Below, piece by piece: positions 12,053 through 24,290 of a stretch of 64,000 nt of DNA. The stretch covers positions 5,146,001 through 5,210,000 of the forward strand of contig JBANDB010000006.1 of assembly GCA_037576215.1 (NCBI GenBank), in the 5' to 3' direction. This DNA comes from Armillaria gallica (Eukaryota; Basidiomycota; Agaricomycetes; Agaricales; Physalacriaceae). Numbering within the stretch: the stretch's first letter is position 1; the number at the start of each line of letters is the position of its first letter. The notes below the pieces were generated by a model, which made no database searches, had not been told where the DNA came from, and saw only the letters and a list, made by a program, of their open reading frames with translations. Made by a program: the position numbers and the translations under genes.

Positions 12053-12571
12053 ATGACGTCTAACGCACAAGGCCGCCGCCACACGCGCAAGCAGCGCAAC
12101 TCCAACGAACTCATAACCCAGAAACTCCGAGCTGTGACACCGGAGGAACTCGATGCCTGGAGCAGTGGCTCTGACAGCGAGTACGACCCGAATGATCCAC
12201 AGCCCTCAGACCTCGACGAACCGTGGCCATATATGTTCCAAGTAAGTGGCGTTGCCATCATCCGGCATCATTTTATTGACGGATCTTACTAGGCTGGCGA
12301 TCGCGTGTGGATCAGAACAGCTGGTGGCAACTGGCACCCGGGCAAAGTGTCCGGTCAAACAACACGGAAAGGTCAAACGCGGGAGGTTGGTCAAATTCAC
12401 CACTGCCATCGCATCTCTTCTGACTAGATGTACATCAATCAGAAAGAGGGACTGTTCTATCCGGTCGTGTTCAATGAAAAACTACGGAAATATTTTGCAC
12501 CGCTGAATGGTGAAATCAAGCCCAACAATCGATATATTCGAGGGCTGCTGGCTGATGCGGGTTGGCTGTAA
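12053..12571 (+). CDS. Small conserved-looking protein with SH3/Tudor-like segment
   Basis: Three exons: 12053-12241, about 12293-12401, and 12427-12571, joined by GTAAGT and GTTGGT donors with TACTAG and GACTAG acceptors. The basic start (MTSNAQGRRHTRKQR) leads into an acidic Ser/Asp/Pro stretch. Exon 2, AGDRVWIRTAGGNWHPGKV, looks like a small beta-barrel (Tudor, SH3 or KOW-like) strand pair. Exon 3 ends NNRYIRGLLADAGWL. About 145 residues. The barrel assignment rests on the GDRVW..W.PGKV pattern only. Possibly nuclear or nucleic-acid associated; no function is asserted. Confidence 0.72.
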
Positions 12572-12736
12572 TCGCCGTCGTTTTACCTTGAGTTTGATAC
12601 CATATCAATATGTTTTCCTTTGTATTAATTGTGTACTTATGCCGATGGGGTTTCAATGGAACAATACCAATACATATTCTAAAAATTGAAATAAGATTTC
12701 CGAGGGTGTATGAATATGCCAAGTCATCAGCTATCT

Positions 12737-13736
12737 TCAATCATCTTCTTCTCTTCGACGTAACACCTCCCAGCTAGGGAGATCAAAGTACGAAGGCAGT
12801 TCATCCCAAAGCAGCCACCTTGCTGTCAAGAAGCTGTTCCTCCCATCAGCAATGCAATGCTCACAGAGCCTCGTCGACAAATCCGTCCAATTTACCATGA
12901 ATCGGAATGGAGTCGGTATTACTGAGTCGCCGAAGAACTTCTCCCATATCTTCAACGACAACAGCCTTCCTTCATCGCACTTGGCCTTGGTAGTACATCT
13001 CCCCGCTCCCTTTCCTAGTATGAACTCGAGTAGCCGCCCTCGTACAGCCTGTAAGAGCTTATCTCTGGCTCGAATACATTTCCGCTTTGTATCCCAATCC
13101 AACTCCACATGGCTGCCGTCATATGACGGAAGTCCGTCAAGAAGTCCGTCCAGACCGATCGCCCACGAGTACGCCATAGCCGAAGGCAACAATATCTGGT
13201 GATTCGTTTCTTGCGCGAGGTTAATAATTGCTATCGTTCGACCTCTGAATTTTTGAATGGTGTCATTATCTGCACGCCTGTCCCACTCGTCTATAGTTGT
13301 GGGAAAGATACGCTGGAGATGCTCCACTGCGGTTTTCTGCAGTGTCTGAGCCTGGTACTTGGTGCTCAGACGCAGAATACCTGCGATGACAGCGAAGGGG
13401 GTTTCCCTGGTTGGGTCGTAGTACCTGTACTTGGGGGCAACACTGAGTCAAAGGCCAATGGAGTCTAAGAATATCCACATACGAAGGATCATGTATAGCT
13501 TTCAAAAAATGCTGCCAATCCACAGCCGAATCGTCCACCTTAATTACTCTGCAGCCACTAATCACCGTTTCCGACGTAGGATCGGGGCTGCCCTGTAGAA
13601 TCATCTGGAGCAGAACTGGAGAGTGGTATACAAGAATGCCGCGGGTGACGCGAAACAGAGTGGATTCAGCTTTGAGGACGATATCGCCCCCCTCCAACCA
13701 AAATTCCCGGGAGCGTCGTAAGAGGCCAGAGTCCAT
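12737..13736 (-). CDS. BTB/POZ domain protein
   Basis: Agaricomycete-type BTB protein. Start at 13736 with SREFWLEGGDIVLKAESTLF, RVTRGILVYHSPVLLQMIL and VIKVDDSAVDWQHFLKAIHD. A GTATGT..TACAG intron joins CCT TC|G TAC to give HDPSYYDPTRETPF and AGILRLSTKYQAQTLQ, the rest of the BTB fold. The C-terminal half (EWDRRADNDT to LRRREEDD) is the helical extension usual in this family, with a Cys/His patch (RLCEHCIADGR). BTB domains mediate dimerisation or binding to Cullin-3; the partner here is unknown. Such genes occur in large numbers in mushroom genomes. Confidence 0.85.
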
Positions 13737-14431
13737 CGTATGCTGTAGAAAGGTATCCGTACAACGAGAACGTGATCAAGGGTGGTTGAGGGGCGGTTCA
13801 GTCAACCGGCAACAGATGGTTCGATTTCATCCAACAGATTCTTGATGCGTGCTTAACGAAGCTTCAGCTTGTCAAGAAGAAAAATCTTTGATTGCCGGCA
13901 AACTTTTGGCACCGGGTAAGTCCGGGCCGTCGGCACCGCCACTGGTTTCTGGGTTTTGGGGGATCGAGACATAAATCCTTCGCTCATTGGACTTTTATGG
14001 CTCGTACAATAATGTCTTCTGTATTTCATGAGCGGTGCGGCACGTCGATAGCAAAGGCATGAGAACAAAAACACGTAGCATGTGCTATGGACCAAGTATA
14101 AACGCGTTGCTCGAGCACGTGATCGATTTAGGTAACGTGAAAAAACAGCATACCGTTCCTCCTTCTGTCATGAGTGTAAGAGTTGAACATCCTGATTCCT
14201 CACACCAAGGCTAACGCGGGCCTTATTGTCTGTAGTGATCACGCGATCTCAGCTGCAAGTATGAAATTCAAATAGGGGTCTTCAGCATTTGCTCCTCTAA
14301 CAGTGTCGTCCACTATGTCTGATAGCTCGACCAAGTAGTCCTTCTTCGCCGACCCCATCGTTCCCCCTGGAATCAAGAGCACGCCCCGTCACGCTCGCAT
14401 CACCGATAGTAGCATCCACGCGGAATCTACT
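13737..14431. other. Intergenic, left edge of right FunK1 arm
   Basis: The duplicated FunK1 segment starts near 14265 (shared GGGGTCTTCAGCATTTGCTC) and matches, inverted, the stretch up to about 2590. No other gene was seen. Confidence 0.5.
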
Positions 14432-17076
14432 ATGGATGATCATAGCGATTTCATTCTGGACGACATTCGGAATGTACCGTCTATATCTCTTGACGTGTTT
14501 CGGCGCTCCATCCTCCCTCAAGTCGTTAATCCTACACAAATTGATGAAATTTCCACTGGTTTACAAGCCAATGGTTCTCTTCAATCGGACAGACGGTGGA
14601 CTTTGTTCCCTATCGACCCGTATATGGAAACGGACGAGAATAGATGTTTCAAAAGTCTTGAAACTATCACTGCTGTTGTTATCGAAGAGGCAAAGGCTTT
14701 GATGAAACGCAATCCGACAGCGGTAATGCAGACTCGGCCAACACAAGCCGCACTTTATGAAGGTTGCAACGGACAGTTTATATCTGACGGCCACTACACG
14801 TTGTGTGAGTCGAAGGGTGCTCGGCTCGTAAAGGACGAGTTTTCTCCCCCGTCCGGAAATCTATGCCCGTACGAACGCAAGGTGAGGCGCTATTTTATTC
14901 ATATGCATCTAAATTTCTAACTTGGATCACGACACAGGCTGCGTTGGCATGTGACCGTGCCGGGATTGAGGAGTACAAGCTCAAAGACACTTGGGAAGAT
15001 GAAAATGATGTAAGCAACGTGTTGCTTACTGTTCAATGGTTGGCCAATGTTAACGACTACGATATCTAGAATAACAAGAAAATCCTGGGGAACGCCGCCC
15101 AAATGATGTATGCTGATCCTAGCCGACGGTTCATGTTTGGAATGACGATCGCGAATACTACGACCCGGCTTTGGTATTTCTCAAGAGCTATGATACTCAT
15201 GTCCGCGCCCTTCAATTTTATTTCGGTACGTCGATATACTTTCGTTCGCCAACGGGTACTGACGATACTCTAGCAATACCGCCACCTGATATACTATATT
15301 GTATCCTTGTCATTCGGCAGCACAGAAGACCTAGGCTACGATTCGTCGATCACCAGCGTAGCAATCCCGCTCACAGACGGTCCAACTCGTTACTGGATTC
15401 AGTATGACTATGTGATCGATGGTGAGACGTACCGGACGGTTGAATGCCTAAGCTCATTTCGAGCATCTCGTATTATATCTCCTGCGACTAGAGTGTGGAC
15501 CGTTCGAAAACTTGGCGATGAGATTCAGCAGGAATATGCGCTTAAGGACTTTTGGATACCCCTGGATAAGAAGACGGAGAGCGAGATTCAGCAGGATATC
15601 TTCAAGCGAATCGAGGAGAAAGATCCCGATGCGAAGAAGGATCCCACACTCTATAAACAGTACTTCATGGACATAAAGGCATGCGAGGTCGTGACTTGCA
15701 CCGACAGAACAGAAGATACCATAGCAGATCTTTTGGGGCCATATCGCCTGTATGGTGTAAAACGTCGGTTGAGCTCTTCTGCGGCATCCATAGGCTCGAC
15801 ATCGATTTTCTCAAACACTGCCGATCCCGTAGGCGGCCATTTATCTGATCGAACTCAGTCCCGTCATTCACAGCGCATGTATACTGGACGTAAACACGTT
15901 CGAGTGCTGTTCTCCGAGGTTGGTACTCCCCTAGACGAGGTGCAGAATCAGAAAATGCTATTCACTGGTCTCCTTTATGCCTATCAAGGTCAGATTTTTT
16001 TCTACTTGTTATTTGTCATTGGCTAAATCGATGGTTTCAGGGTTGAGATATCTATACCTCGCTTCATATATCCACAGGGATATGTCGGCAGGGAACATTT
16101 TACTTTGTTCAGGCAACAGAGGCAAGATATCTGACCTGGAATATGCCAAGGTGTTCCAATCCGAAAGTCCAAAAAGTGATCCCAGAGCAGTACGCCTACG
16201 GTACCAGACGTGCGTTCATATCTAATTTTCTTCATGTAGGGAACGCCTAATTTCATGGCCGCGGAAGTTCATCGTAAACGGTATCTCTTCGAAAAATTGC
16301 AAGCATCCGACGATGCTACAATGGTCTCGAAATTTGATGCGATTGGTCTCAGTAACCCATTCTCGACCCAAAAAACTGTCCCGGAGTCACCGTTCCTTCA
16401 TAATTTCTATCATGATGCGGAATCGCTTTGGTGGATTGGCGTTCATTCGTTGTTTACCACAGAGCCTTCGACGGTCGAAAGGGATCAAGACGCCCAGCGG
16501 ATACAGAGGGAACACTTTAACACCCTATTCCCACATCACGCCGTGGGGTCTGATGCACGCACGGACTTTCTCCAAAATCCAAATAAATATACGAAGATCA
16601 CCCAATGGCTCCCAAATGAATTCCGGGTTGTTACGCTAGCGCTCGACATCATTCGGGATGTACTCGTCGCCGCATACATATCTGCAGAGGCTCAGACACA
16701 TTTTCCTCGGTACGACCACTTTGCGAAACTGTTCGAAAAAACATCGTGGTTCGAAAAGGCTCTGGAGAAGGCGGTCGCGGTAGCCATAACGGATATTCGA
16801 ACCTTCCAAATGGAAGACCACCATATGCGTGAAGACGCTGAGGAACAGGTCGAATGGGCTCTTGATCATCTCAAAGAAGAGAACTACGCTGACTACGACC
16901 CTTCTGAGAACAACGCGGGCAACTCCAGTGAATATATCCCCTCAAAGGGCACTGCAACGAAGAAGCCTATTAATGAGGTCGATAAAGCCGAGAGTTCGAA
17001 TGAGGAGCCCGCGTCAAAGCGCGCGCGCCGAGACGCGTGCGGTGAGGTTGCTGCTAACCAACCTGGTACCAGGTGA
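14432..17076 (+). CDS. FunK1-type protein kinase, right copy (complete)
   Basis: Complete inverted copy of the gene at 1-2430. Exons run MDDHSDFILDDIRN..CPYERK, then AALACDRAGIEEYKL, NNKKILGNAAQMM, and QYRHLIYYIVSLSFGSTEDL onward, with GTGAGG, GTAAGC and GTACGT donors. Kinase landmarks: HVRVLFSEVGTPL, IHRDMSAGNILL, SDLEYAK in place of DFG, GTPNFMAAEV, then SLWWIGVHSLF. The tail is acidic and then basic (ASKRARRDA), a likely nuclear signal. The upstream frame is open (TPRHARITDSS), so translation could start earlier. The intron before GTPNFMAAEV does not fit a simple phase. Substrates are unknown. It flanks, with the left copy, a block holding the thioredoxin pair and VPS4. Confidence 0.87.
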
Positions 17077-17479
17077 TACAATAGGTCAGCACGCAGGTCA
17101 AACAGGACAGATGTTGGAATGGGAGATCTATCGGGTCGGTCAATAATCAAAGCGTAAAGAAGAGGAAGAAGGCATAGTATCAGGTTCTTGTTCCATTAGA
17201 GCAGGCCCAATCAATCATTCTTATTGTTATTCGCCCCTGGGGACCCGATGCGTTATATTCAACATTCAACTCGCGTGTTCATCATAAAGTACTGAGTGAG
17301 TGTACTGCAACGCGGCGAGCAGCACAAATAGTTCCGATCTAAGAGTTCAGGTTACTTAGTGAGGTCCGGGCCGACGCGATAATCGGAAGAGAGTTTAGAT
17401 GTGCCCAAATAGGATATGCAGTTTCCAAACTTGTCATTATCTAAACACCCCATGGGGTGTCGTTTGGATCCGTACTGCC
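17077..17479. other. Intergenic, no gene seen
   Basis: 400 bp between the kinase stop and the E2 start. It presumably holds the kinase 3' end and the E2 promoter; no TATA match was seen. Confidence 0.5.
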
Positions 17480-19077
17480 ATGTTGTCCTGCTCTTTTCGC
17501 CTAGCAGTGCGACGGCCCACTTTCTCCTCTTTTTTCCATAGCTCTGCTGTAATATGGGCAACCAAGAAGTCGATAAAGCAATTCAAACTCGCAGATATTG
17601 GTGAAGGAATCACAGAATGCGAGGTCATCAAATGGTTGGTGATGTTCCGTCCGAAATGTTAAGGCGATATCCGTTCTAATGTACCAGTTTGATTTGGTAG
17701 GACCGTTGAACCAAAGTCTACTGTACAAGCCTTCGATGCACTCTGCGAAGTTCAAAGCGACAAAGCCAGCGTGGAGATTACCAGTCCATTCGACGGTGTT
17801 GTTACCCAGCTTTTGGTTCAGGAAGGAGAAATTGCGAAAGTGGGGGCTGGACTGTGTCTGATAGAGGTGGAAGAAGAGGCAGACTCTGAGGACATCGTCA
17901 AGGAAGAAGCACCAGTGCAGCCTGCAGTGGAACCGTCTTCGGGGTCGCGTCAAGACGAGGATACCCCTGTGACGCGACGACCACACCCATTGGATCCAAG
18001 CCATCCTGCACCGAAGGCTGACAATGTTTTGGCTACTCCCTCTGTTCGGCATTATGCCCGGAAGAATGGTGTCGAATTAGCTCAGGTGTCTCCAGGCAGT
18101 GGACGAGACGGCAGAGTCGAGAAACAGGACATTGAGCAATATCTCTCAAGACATGTTCCCACGTCGCCGTCTCAAACTATTACTGACCAGGATGTCGTTG
18201 TGGAACTCGGACGTACTCGATACGGCATGTGGAAAGCTATGGTGAAGGTAAGAAGGATATTGGTTTTCAATCATACACTACTTGACGTTCTCGCCAGAGT
18301 CTGGAAATTCCTCATTTTGGATACTCAACAACTCTCGATCTCACAGCCTTATACCACCTTTTACCTACGCTGAACGCGCATATACCTGAACATTATAAAC
18401 CTTCGCCGTCTTCACCCCCGCCGCCATTGACAGTCTCTCCTTCCGCTCTCTACCCAGCACCTTCTCTCCCCCAAGTCGCATCTTCTCAGCAGTATACACG
18501 TCTGACGTACCTTCCAATCCTTCTCAAGACCCTTTCCAAGTCCATGCTCGAATGGCCACTCTTCCGTTCTTCCATCACGCACAGCATATCTGATCCAGGC
18601 GCGAAGCCTACCCTGACAGTACGCCCACATGCTGATATTAGTATTGCTCTTTCTACTCCGACGGGTTTATACACACCTACATTGCAAAGCGTCGATACGT
18701 ATACCATGTATGGCCTCGCGTCATCTCTTAAGCATCTCTCCCATTTAGGTAGACAAGTTCCGTGTGGACTCACTCCCAACGAGATGCCCAAACGAGGCGG
18801 AACGCTGACCGTTTCCAATGTTGGAGCTATTGGAGCCGGGGAGTTCGCGGCGCCAGTGCTTGTACCTGGAGGTGGCGTTGCGATCGTCGCTATTGGGAGA
18901 GCAAAATGGGTCTGGGATGTAGACGTTGGAGACGGAAAAGGAGAAAAGAGACTGAAAATTGGGATAAGCTGGAGCGCTGATCATCGTGTTGTTGAGGGTG
19001 CCGAGTTGGCTGCATTTGTGGAATGCTGGAGAGGATACGTGGAAGCTCCAGAAAGGCTGATCGCTGATTCAGTGTGA
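17480..19077 (+). CDS. Branched-chain 2-oxoacid dehydrogenase E2 (lipoamide acyltransferase)
   Basis: Transfers the branched acyl group from lipoyl to CoA in Val/Leu/Ile breakdown, in the mitochondrial matrix. Start ATG at 17480 (MLSCSFRLAVRRPT), an Arg/Ser-rich presequence; an upstream in-frame codon gives a poorer leader. The lipoyl domain reads KLADIGEGITECEV, intron, TVEPKSTVQAFD and VQSDKASVEITS. The E3-binding domain reads ATPSVRHYARKNGVEL and GSGRDGRVEKQDI. The catalytic domain starts SLEIPHFGYSTTLDL after a second intron and ends KIGISWSADHRVVEGAEL. The usual HRxxxDG signature appears as HRVVEG, with Glu for Asp. The IPHFGY motif separates it from the pyruvate dehydrogenase E2. Single gene, no operon context. 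Confidence 0.92.
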
Positions 19078-19610
19078 GGTGTGTAGCATAGTTTCCCAAT
19101 TCTTTTCGATGTAAAAAGCACTTATGACCCTGTATCAATATTCAACAAATTACCGTTGCAAGCATCAAATTGTCGGAAAAGAGGGCGGCACTGGTTCAGA
19201 TTCTTCGTGCTACCGTCTGGTTGTCCTAGGTGTGGTCTTATCTCCTGCTCAACATAAACATTCAACGTCTGCCGAGTCTTGCCTGTCACTGTCTCCTGCT
19301 CCCTCAGAAGATAAACGTCGGTATCTATTATTGGTTGTGCTGTAAGCCTTTGAATATGGACGCCTGCTGGTGTGCCTCGCAATGATGACGAAACGTGGGA
19401 TACCGCATGTTTCCCTCGTACATGAGTTTTACACCAGGCACCACTCTGTCTCACTTCAGCACTCTCGCCGGCTAGATCGCTGCACCCAGGCGTCCCAATT
19501 TTTGTCCATAAGGCAAAGGTCGGGAGACTCTGAAGCGAGACCTAGAGCGAACGGACAGTCGCATAAATTCATCCCCTTGGGCATAAAGGAATTTGCATCC
19601 CATCTTTACG

Positions 19611-20045
19611 ATGAACGCCGCCGATATCGATAACCTGCATTTTGTCAACCCCTCTCTAGAGGCTCTGCGACTGTAAATCTCTTTGACGCCATTGTTCCAA
19701 TCTCTTATTAACTGCCTCCGATGTCATTATAGGTCCCTGCAGTACCGTGCGTTCAAGCTGTATCATGGCACCGCAGATTTTGCCACTGTTTCTCCGGGCA
19801 TCCAGACCGCATTTCGAGAGGTTGCAGAGGACATTGCAGAGAACGTTACCCAGGCGATGTCTCCCGATGAGCGGGAAAGACTATCTCCGGCGGCTTGGGA
19901 TCAAATGATCAAAGAGCACATAAGAAGAAAATTCAATTTTCACTACAAGAACGGCGCCTTGGATCGCATAACTTCAAAGAAAGGTGGGAAAGAGTATTTT
20001 GCACAGGATCGTGGATCTGGAAATTTTATTGCCGTGGTAGAGTGA
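19611..20045 (+). CDS. Small hypothetical protein, paralogue 1
   Basis: Two exons: MNAADIDNLHFVNPSLEALR, a 60 bp intron ending CATTATAG, then SLQYRAFKLYHGTADFATV to the stop at 20045. About 125 residues, helical and charged: AFREVAEDIAENVTQ, WDQMIKEHIRRKFNF. No known domain was recognised. It aligns with the next gene (20594-20996) in S(L/F)xYRAxxL, the central helix with AEDI/AEKI, and the basic IRRKF/AKRRF segment, so the two form a local pair from an old tandem duplication. Confidence 0.6.
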
Positions 20046-20593
20046 GTGTTGTTTTCTTGGCAAACTATTGGGACGCTAATTGGTATCAGATTTGGGGAGT
20101 GATGGCGCCTAAGCTATCCTCGGTGGGGAACAGCACTAGATCTCAAGTCATAACATACGACCTTCACCGCACGTAGAGCCTCGTTATGATACTAAACACC
20201 TAATAAACATTCCCTGCATGAAAAAGACGTTGAGCCATTGGAAATAGGTGTGCATCGGTCAAGAATGAAATTTCGAACTGTGGCGATCTTCAAGCAATGC
20301 GAAGAATGAAACAAGTTTGTAATGCATTTCCCCAAGTGTGTATTCTTCGGTGTTCGCGGTGAGATCGCACTTGTGGATGAGATGTGTCATGCCTCAAGGC
20401 TCCAATGCCTGCTGTCTGGAACGTTGCGTCGCATATCAGGAGCCCTGAAAATGATGCATGCGAGTGCCGTGGGAGCTACCCGTGACTTCAGCGCGAGGCG
20501 TACCTCCTCACACAATACCTGAGAAGAAGGGCAAGGCAGTCGTGTTGTCTAGGTGCAGACGAAGAATCTAGGCATTCGTATTTCTCGTTGAAG
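20046..20593. other. Intergenic, no gene seen
   Basis: Spacer between the two paralogous small genes. The open frame at 20322-20522 is unlike either gene and is not supported. Confidence 0.5.
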
Positions 20594-20996
20594 ATGAGTA
20601 GCTCTTCTAGTGATACTGCGCGCGCCGATCTGATAAGGTAAAGATGTATTTCTAGCCACGTCTTGATATTCGTATACTAAGTGTCCTCGTTTTGTTACTA
20701 TAAGGTCCTTCGCATACAGGGCTCTCAATCTATGCTTTCCGACGATAGAAGGAGACCTTAGTGAGGAGCAACGAGGGCTAGTGCATGCCGCATTGCAGGA
20801 GCTTGCAGAGAAGATAGTGAATCAAAGAGATAGATGGATGCCGCCAGAGTCGTTTCAAGGAGAATTCCCCATGGATCCGATAATTATCCGCTACGCAAAG
20901 CGGAGGTTTGGCTCGTTCATTTTCAACCTCGAGGAAACGAGTCGGCTCCCATACATAGTTCCAAGGAACAGCCGCGGCTGGGTTAGGCGGCGATGA
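20594..20996 (+). CDS. Small hypothetical protein, paralogue 2
   Basis: Two exons with the same architecture as the preceding gene: MSSSSSDTARADLIR, a 60-70 bp intron ending CTATAAG, then SFAYRALNLCFPTIEGDL to RNSRGWVRRR. Shared features are the position of the intron, the YRA motif, a central amphipathic helix (HAALQELAEKIVNQ) and a basic AKRRFGSF block. About 115 residues. Function unknown. Confidence 0.58.
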
Positions 20997-22009
20997 GGCT
21001 CAAGGTGGGTTTACCGTTATACTTGTGTCACCTTTATCTAACTGTTGTAGCGGATACAGGAGGATTGTAGAGTTTTGGAGGCTGTAGGATGGGCAATAGA
21101 ATCCTAGAGCATATGATTTGACCGACTGAGTGTTCTTGCAAGATACCCCCGAGTATCATCCAAGAAGTCGCAGCGCGGAACCAAGCTGTTCTATCTGAAA
21201 GGAACAGCGCCAGCGAGGTCAGATGGCACGAAGTTCTTTATGCACCTCGGAGAACATATCAGGCAGAACCGCAGGTAGGAGCCCCGTGAACATGGACAAT
21301 TCAGAAGAGCTTTGTCATTTGATGTTCGATTGTGTTGTGGAAGAAAGATATCGGTATCGCGGAGCGCCGTAGACACGCTTCAGGGCTTGAAGTGTATTTG
21401 GTGCATTTTAATCGCGGCAATCGTCAAGTTGAATGCATAGAGCGCCTTATACAGAGTAAGAGTCCAGGGTTTCTAAAACGAAACAGAAGTCGCTCTGTTA
21501 GATTAGGCCAGGAAGTACAGATATTTGTGCAGTGAACAATGAACAAGGACTCGGACCTTTAAAACGCAGTACAGAGAACGCGGAGCAGCCCCGACCTCGA
21601 ACATCAATTCTAGGGTCTGAGAAGTCGTCGTTCTTGCTGTCCTTCGTATAAAGAACAGTGTGGGATGTGGTGGTTGTCCGAGTCATTGTTAACAACGGAA
21701 CTAGCCGAAAGCCAAAGCGACAGTTCGCCGGATCTCGGCAGTTCGATTCTTATGGGTTTCCCAGCTATGGTAGCCTCCGGCTAGTCGACATGTTTTCCAA
21801 GGGCATACATCATTGAAGGCATCCAGAAAACCTCATTCCCCGTCTGATCTTCGTCTGTTTCAGTCTAAATCTTGGTTCTGTGAAATATTCTCTACCGGGC
21901 TGGATGTAGGTTAGGCAGACATACGAGTACAAATACAACAGTAGCTGCGTACTAGTGGATACAGAGAATCGTTCAGCATCATACATACAACTATACATAT
22001 GTAAATATA
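20997..22009. other. 1 kb intergenic, no gene seen
   Basis: Open frames here (for example 21332-21535, 21498-21695) are short and low quality. No tRNA or repeat was recognised. Confidence 0.5.
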
Positions 22010-23840
22010 TTATGGCGGCAGAGATAATGCGAGACAATTATATGGCTCCAGTTCCCTGTCCGGCATCGTAATTCCCAGCAGGGATCTGTTTTTCTCGATT
22101 GCCAAATCTTGGTACATCTCCCAGCGATAGTACCCCATGTCCCGAGTGTTCACAAAGTCTTGTAGACTCATAACTTCGATCTTCGGCCCGGGAAGAACGG
22201 TATAGTCCAAGGCTGTCAAAATGGAATGTTTTAGTGCAAGTGGGTGGGCGTCGCTGTAGGCCTTCCGCATAGCATCGATAGTCTCTTTTCCACGGGAAAC
22301 CTCGCTCTGGCCAATGACGATAAACCACTCATCCTCGGAAGGTGACATGAGGCGGGGGTATCCTTCTATGATCCGAATCAACAATTTAGTGCTAGTAGTG
22401 TGTCGCAAGAGAGGTCAGCCCACCTCGAAATTGCCGTCGTAGTTCAATGCACTGCTTTCGATGACCATCTCTCCATCCAGACTTGGCGCATTCGTAAGAG
22501 CAGTAATAAGCATACTGGCATCCGGAACATCGCATGTCGCGTATTCTAGAAGATGTATTCCCCTCTCGCCTGGTTATGCACTGTCAAGTCATTAGCAAAC
22601 CGACCCACGAATTGGGATAGACCGAACATACCTTATCGTTCATGCAACCAGTCATCCTACCGCGAGCCATAGAATAGACTGGTCTCAGACCCCACAAGTG
22701 GTCCACCTTTTCTTTCAACCTCAGCCAAGCGTCTTTCACAGGACCCTGGAAATTTGGTGCATCCTCTATCGCCTCCGCCCTCCTCAATGACGTATGAGCG
22801 CGGTGCAGCACACTCCTGTAAACCGCGAGCAGAGTGATTGTATCCAGTATTACTACGACTGATGACTCAACCGTGAAATTTTCAGGAATGGAATTCTGAC
22901 GGTCGCATACGGTGTACGGCTGCGCCTTCACGATGGACTGCAAGAGTCCTTTGTCAAGGGCATCCGAAACCCAGGTAAATCCACACTTGAGATTCTTCTT
23001 CAGATACATGACGGACAGGTAGATGGCCCGCCGGGCTAGGGGTAAATTGAAAGATTCAAGATTGCGAGGTCGGGTTAATCGTCCCATGGCAAATGTCACC
23101 CACGCCACGCATTGCTTCGAGAAAAATTGAAGACGAAGTCTCCCATCGTTTCCCGAACAGAAAAGCAGGATCTCTAAGCGGGCGATGAGGTCGGGATACG
23201 AAATTTGGGGGTTTTCAGCAAGCTCGATGAGCCGCTGGACTGTGCCAAGCGCAAGGTTATCAGGTGCCTCTGATGTCAAGATGCGAGAAGCATCGTCCTG
23301 CCAGCTCTGGTCTAATTGCTCTGCAGCAGCAGAGACGACAGTGATGGTTCTTGAGGTAGCGATCAGGATCTCTGAGTCGTAGTCCGCCGAGGCTGCGATG
23401 AGGGACATTTTGAATATGAATCCAACAAAGTGAGGAACGGAAGCCAATAGTGGCAACACCTCTGGTATCTGAACAAAGAGGTGAACCAGCTTGGTCGACT
23501 TAAGCAGGGCTTCATGGTCATCGACGGCTGTTTCAGTGAGGTCCAAGGGGTACTGGGTGATGAAGAAGGATAGCCATGGACGGATAGAGTGCCAAAGGGG
23601 GACGAGAAGGGTGGGCGAATTACCGATGAGAGCATTCTCGAGACCGTAAATTAAGGAATCGAAGCAAATGAGCGCCATCTGAATGGATACTTCGTTCCGC
23701 GTAGGCACACTCGAGAGATGTTGTTTGACGAGGGGAAAAATGTGAGCTAGATGATTCTTTCCCATTGCCCTAGTGGCAAGTTCTTTCATCGCGGGTATTG
23801 AACCATTTCGCGCTGCTCGTTTCAATGACGCGATGTTCAT
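22010..23840 (-). CDS. MYND-type zinc finger protein
   Basis: Long first exon (MNIASLKRAARNGSIPAM) of ARM-like helical repeats, about 400 residues. A GTATGT..GACAG intron follows GCMNDK, leading into CITRREGN and the MYND finger RCSGCQYAYYCSYECAKSGW then RDGHRKQC; Cys/His spacing is complete. The last exon has STKLLIRIIEGYPRLM to CLALSLPP. MYND fingers bind proline-rich peptides, so a protein-protein role is likely; no SET domain is present. This layout (helical repeat, MYND, short tail) is common in Agaricomycetes. The last intron (GTGGGC..TACTAG) is only about 34 bp, so that junction is the least certain. Confidence 0.85.
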
Positions 23841-24290
23841 GTCCTATGTGGAGGCTTTAAGTCAAGTTTTGAGCAAAAAAGTCTTTCACATACACATATG
23901 TTCCCCGGTTCATGTTGCATGATGTCGCAAGACAAAGGAACGACCGTTCGTCACATTTACCAACCAGATGCCGTCAGGGTGGATGATCAAAAGTTCGAAA
24001 ATGATGATCGAAAATTTGTGATCGGGTAATTGTTTGGCTGTGGCTTCAGAGACAAGCACTAAAACTCGGTCCAGATAAGCAAGGATTATCTAATCCAACG
24101 GTCCTTCCTTCGCGCTCCCATCAAGAAATTCCCTGGGCGAGCGAATTTTCTTTTCCACAAAGTCACACTACACCCACTGTCCTCATATCCTTAAGAGCCA
24201 ACAGCAACACCAGAAATATTCAGCTACTCAGTGTGCTCAGATAACTCACCACTTACCTAACCGCGACAACCGCGACGCGCTACTCGTAGG
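23841..24290. other. Divergent promoter spacer
   Basis: 450 bp between the MYND gene and the bromodomain gene, transcribed apart from each other. CT-rich stretches before 24291; no TATA box. Confidence 0.4.
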
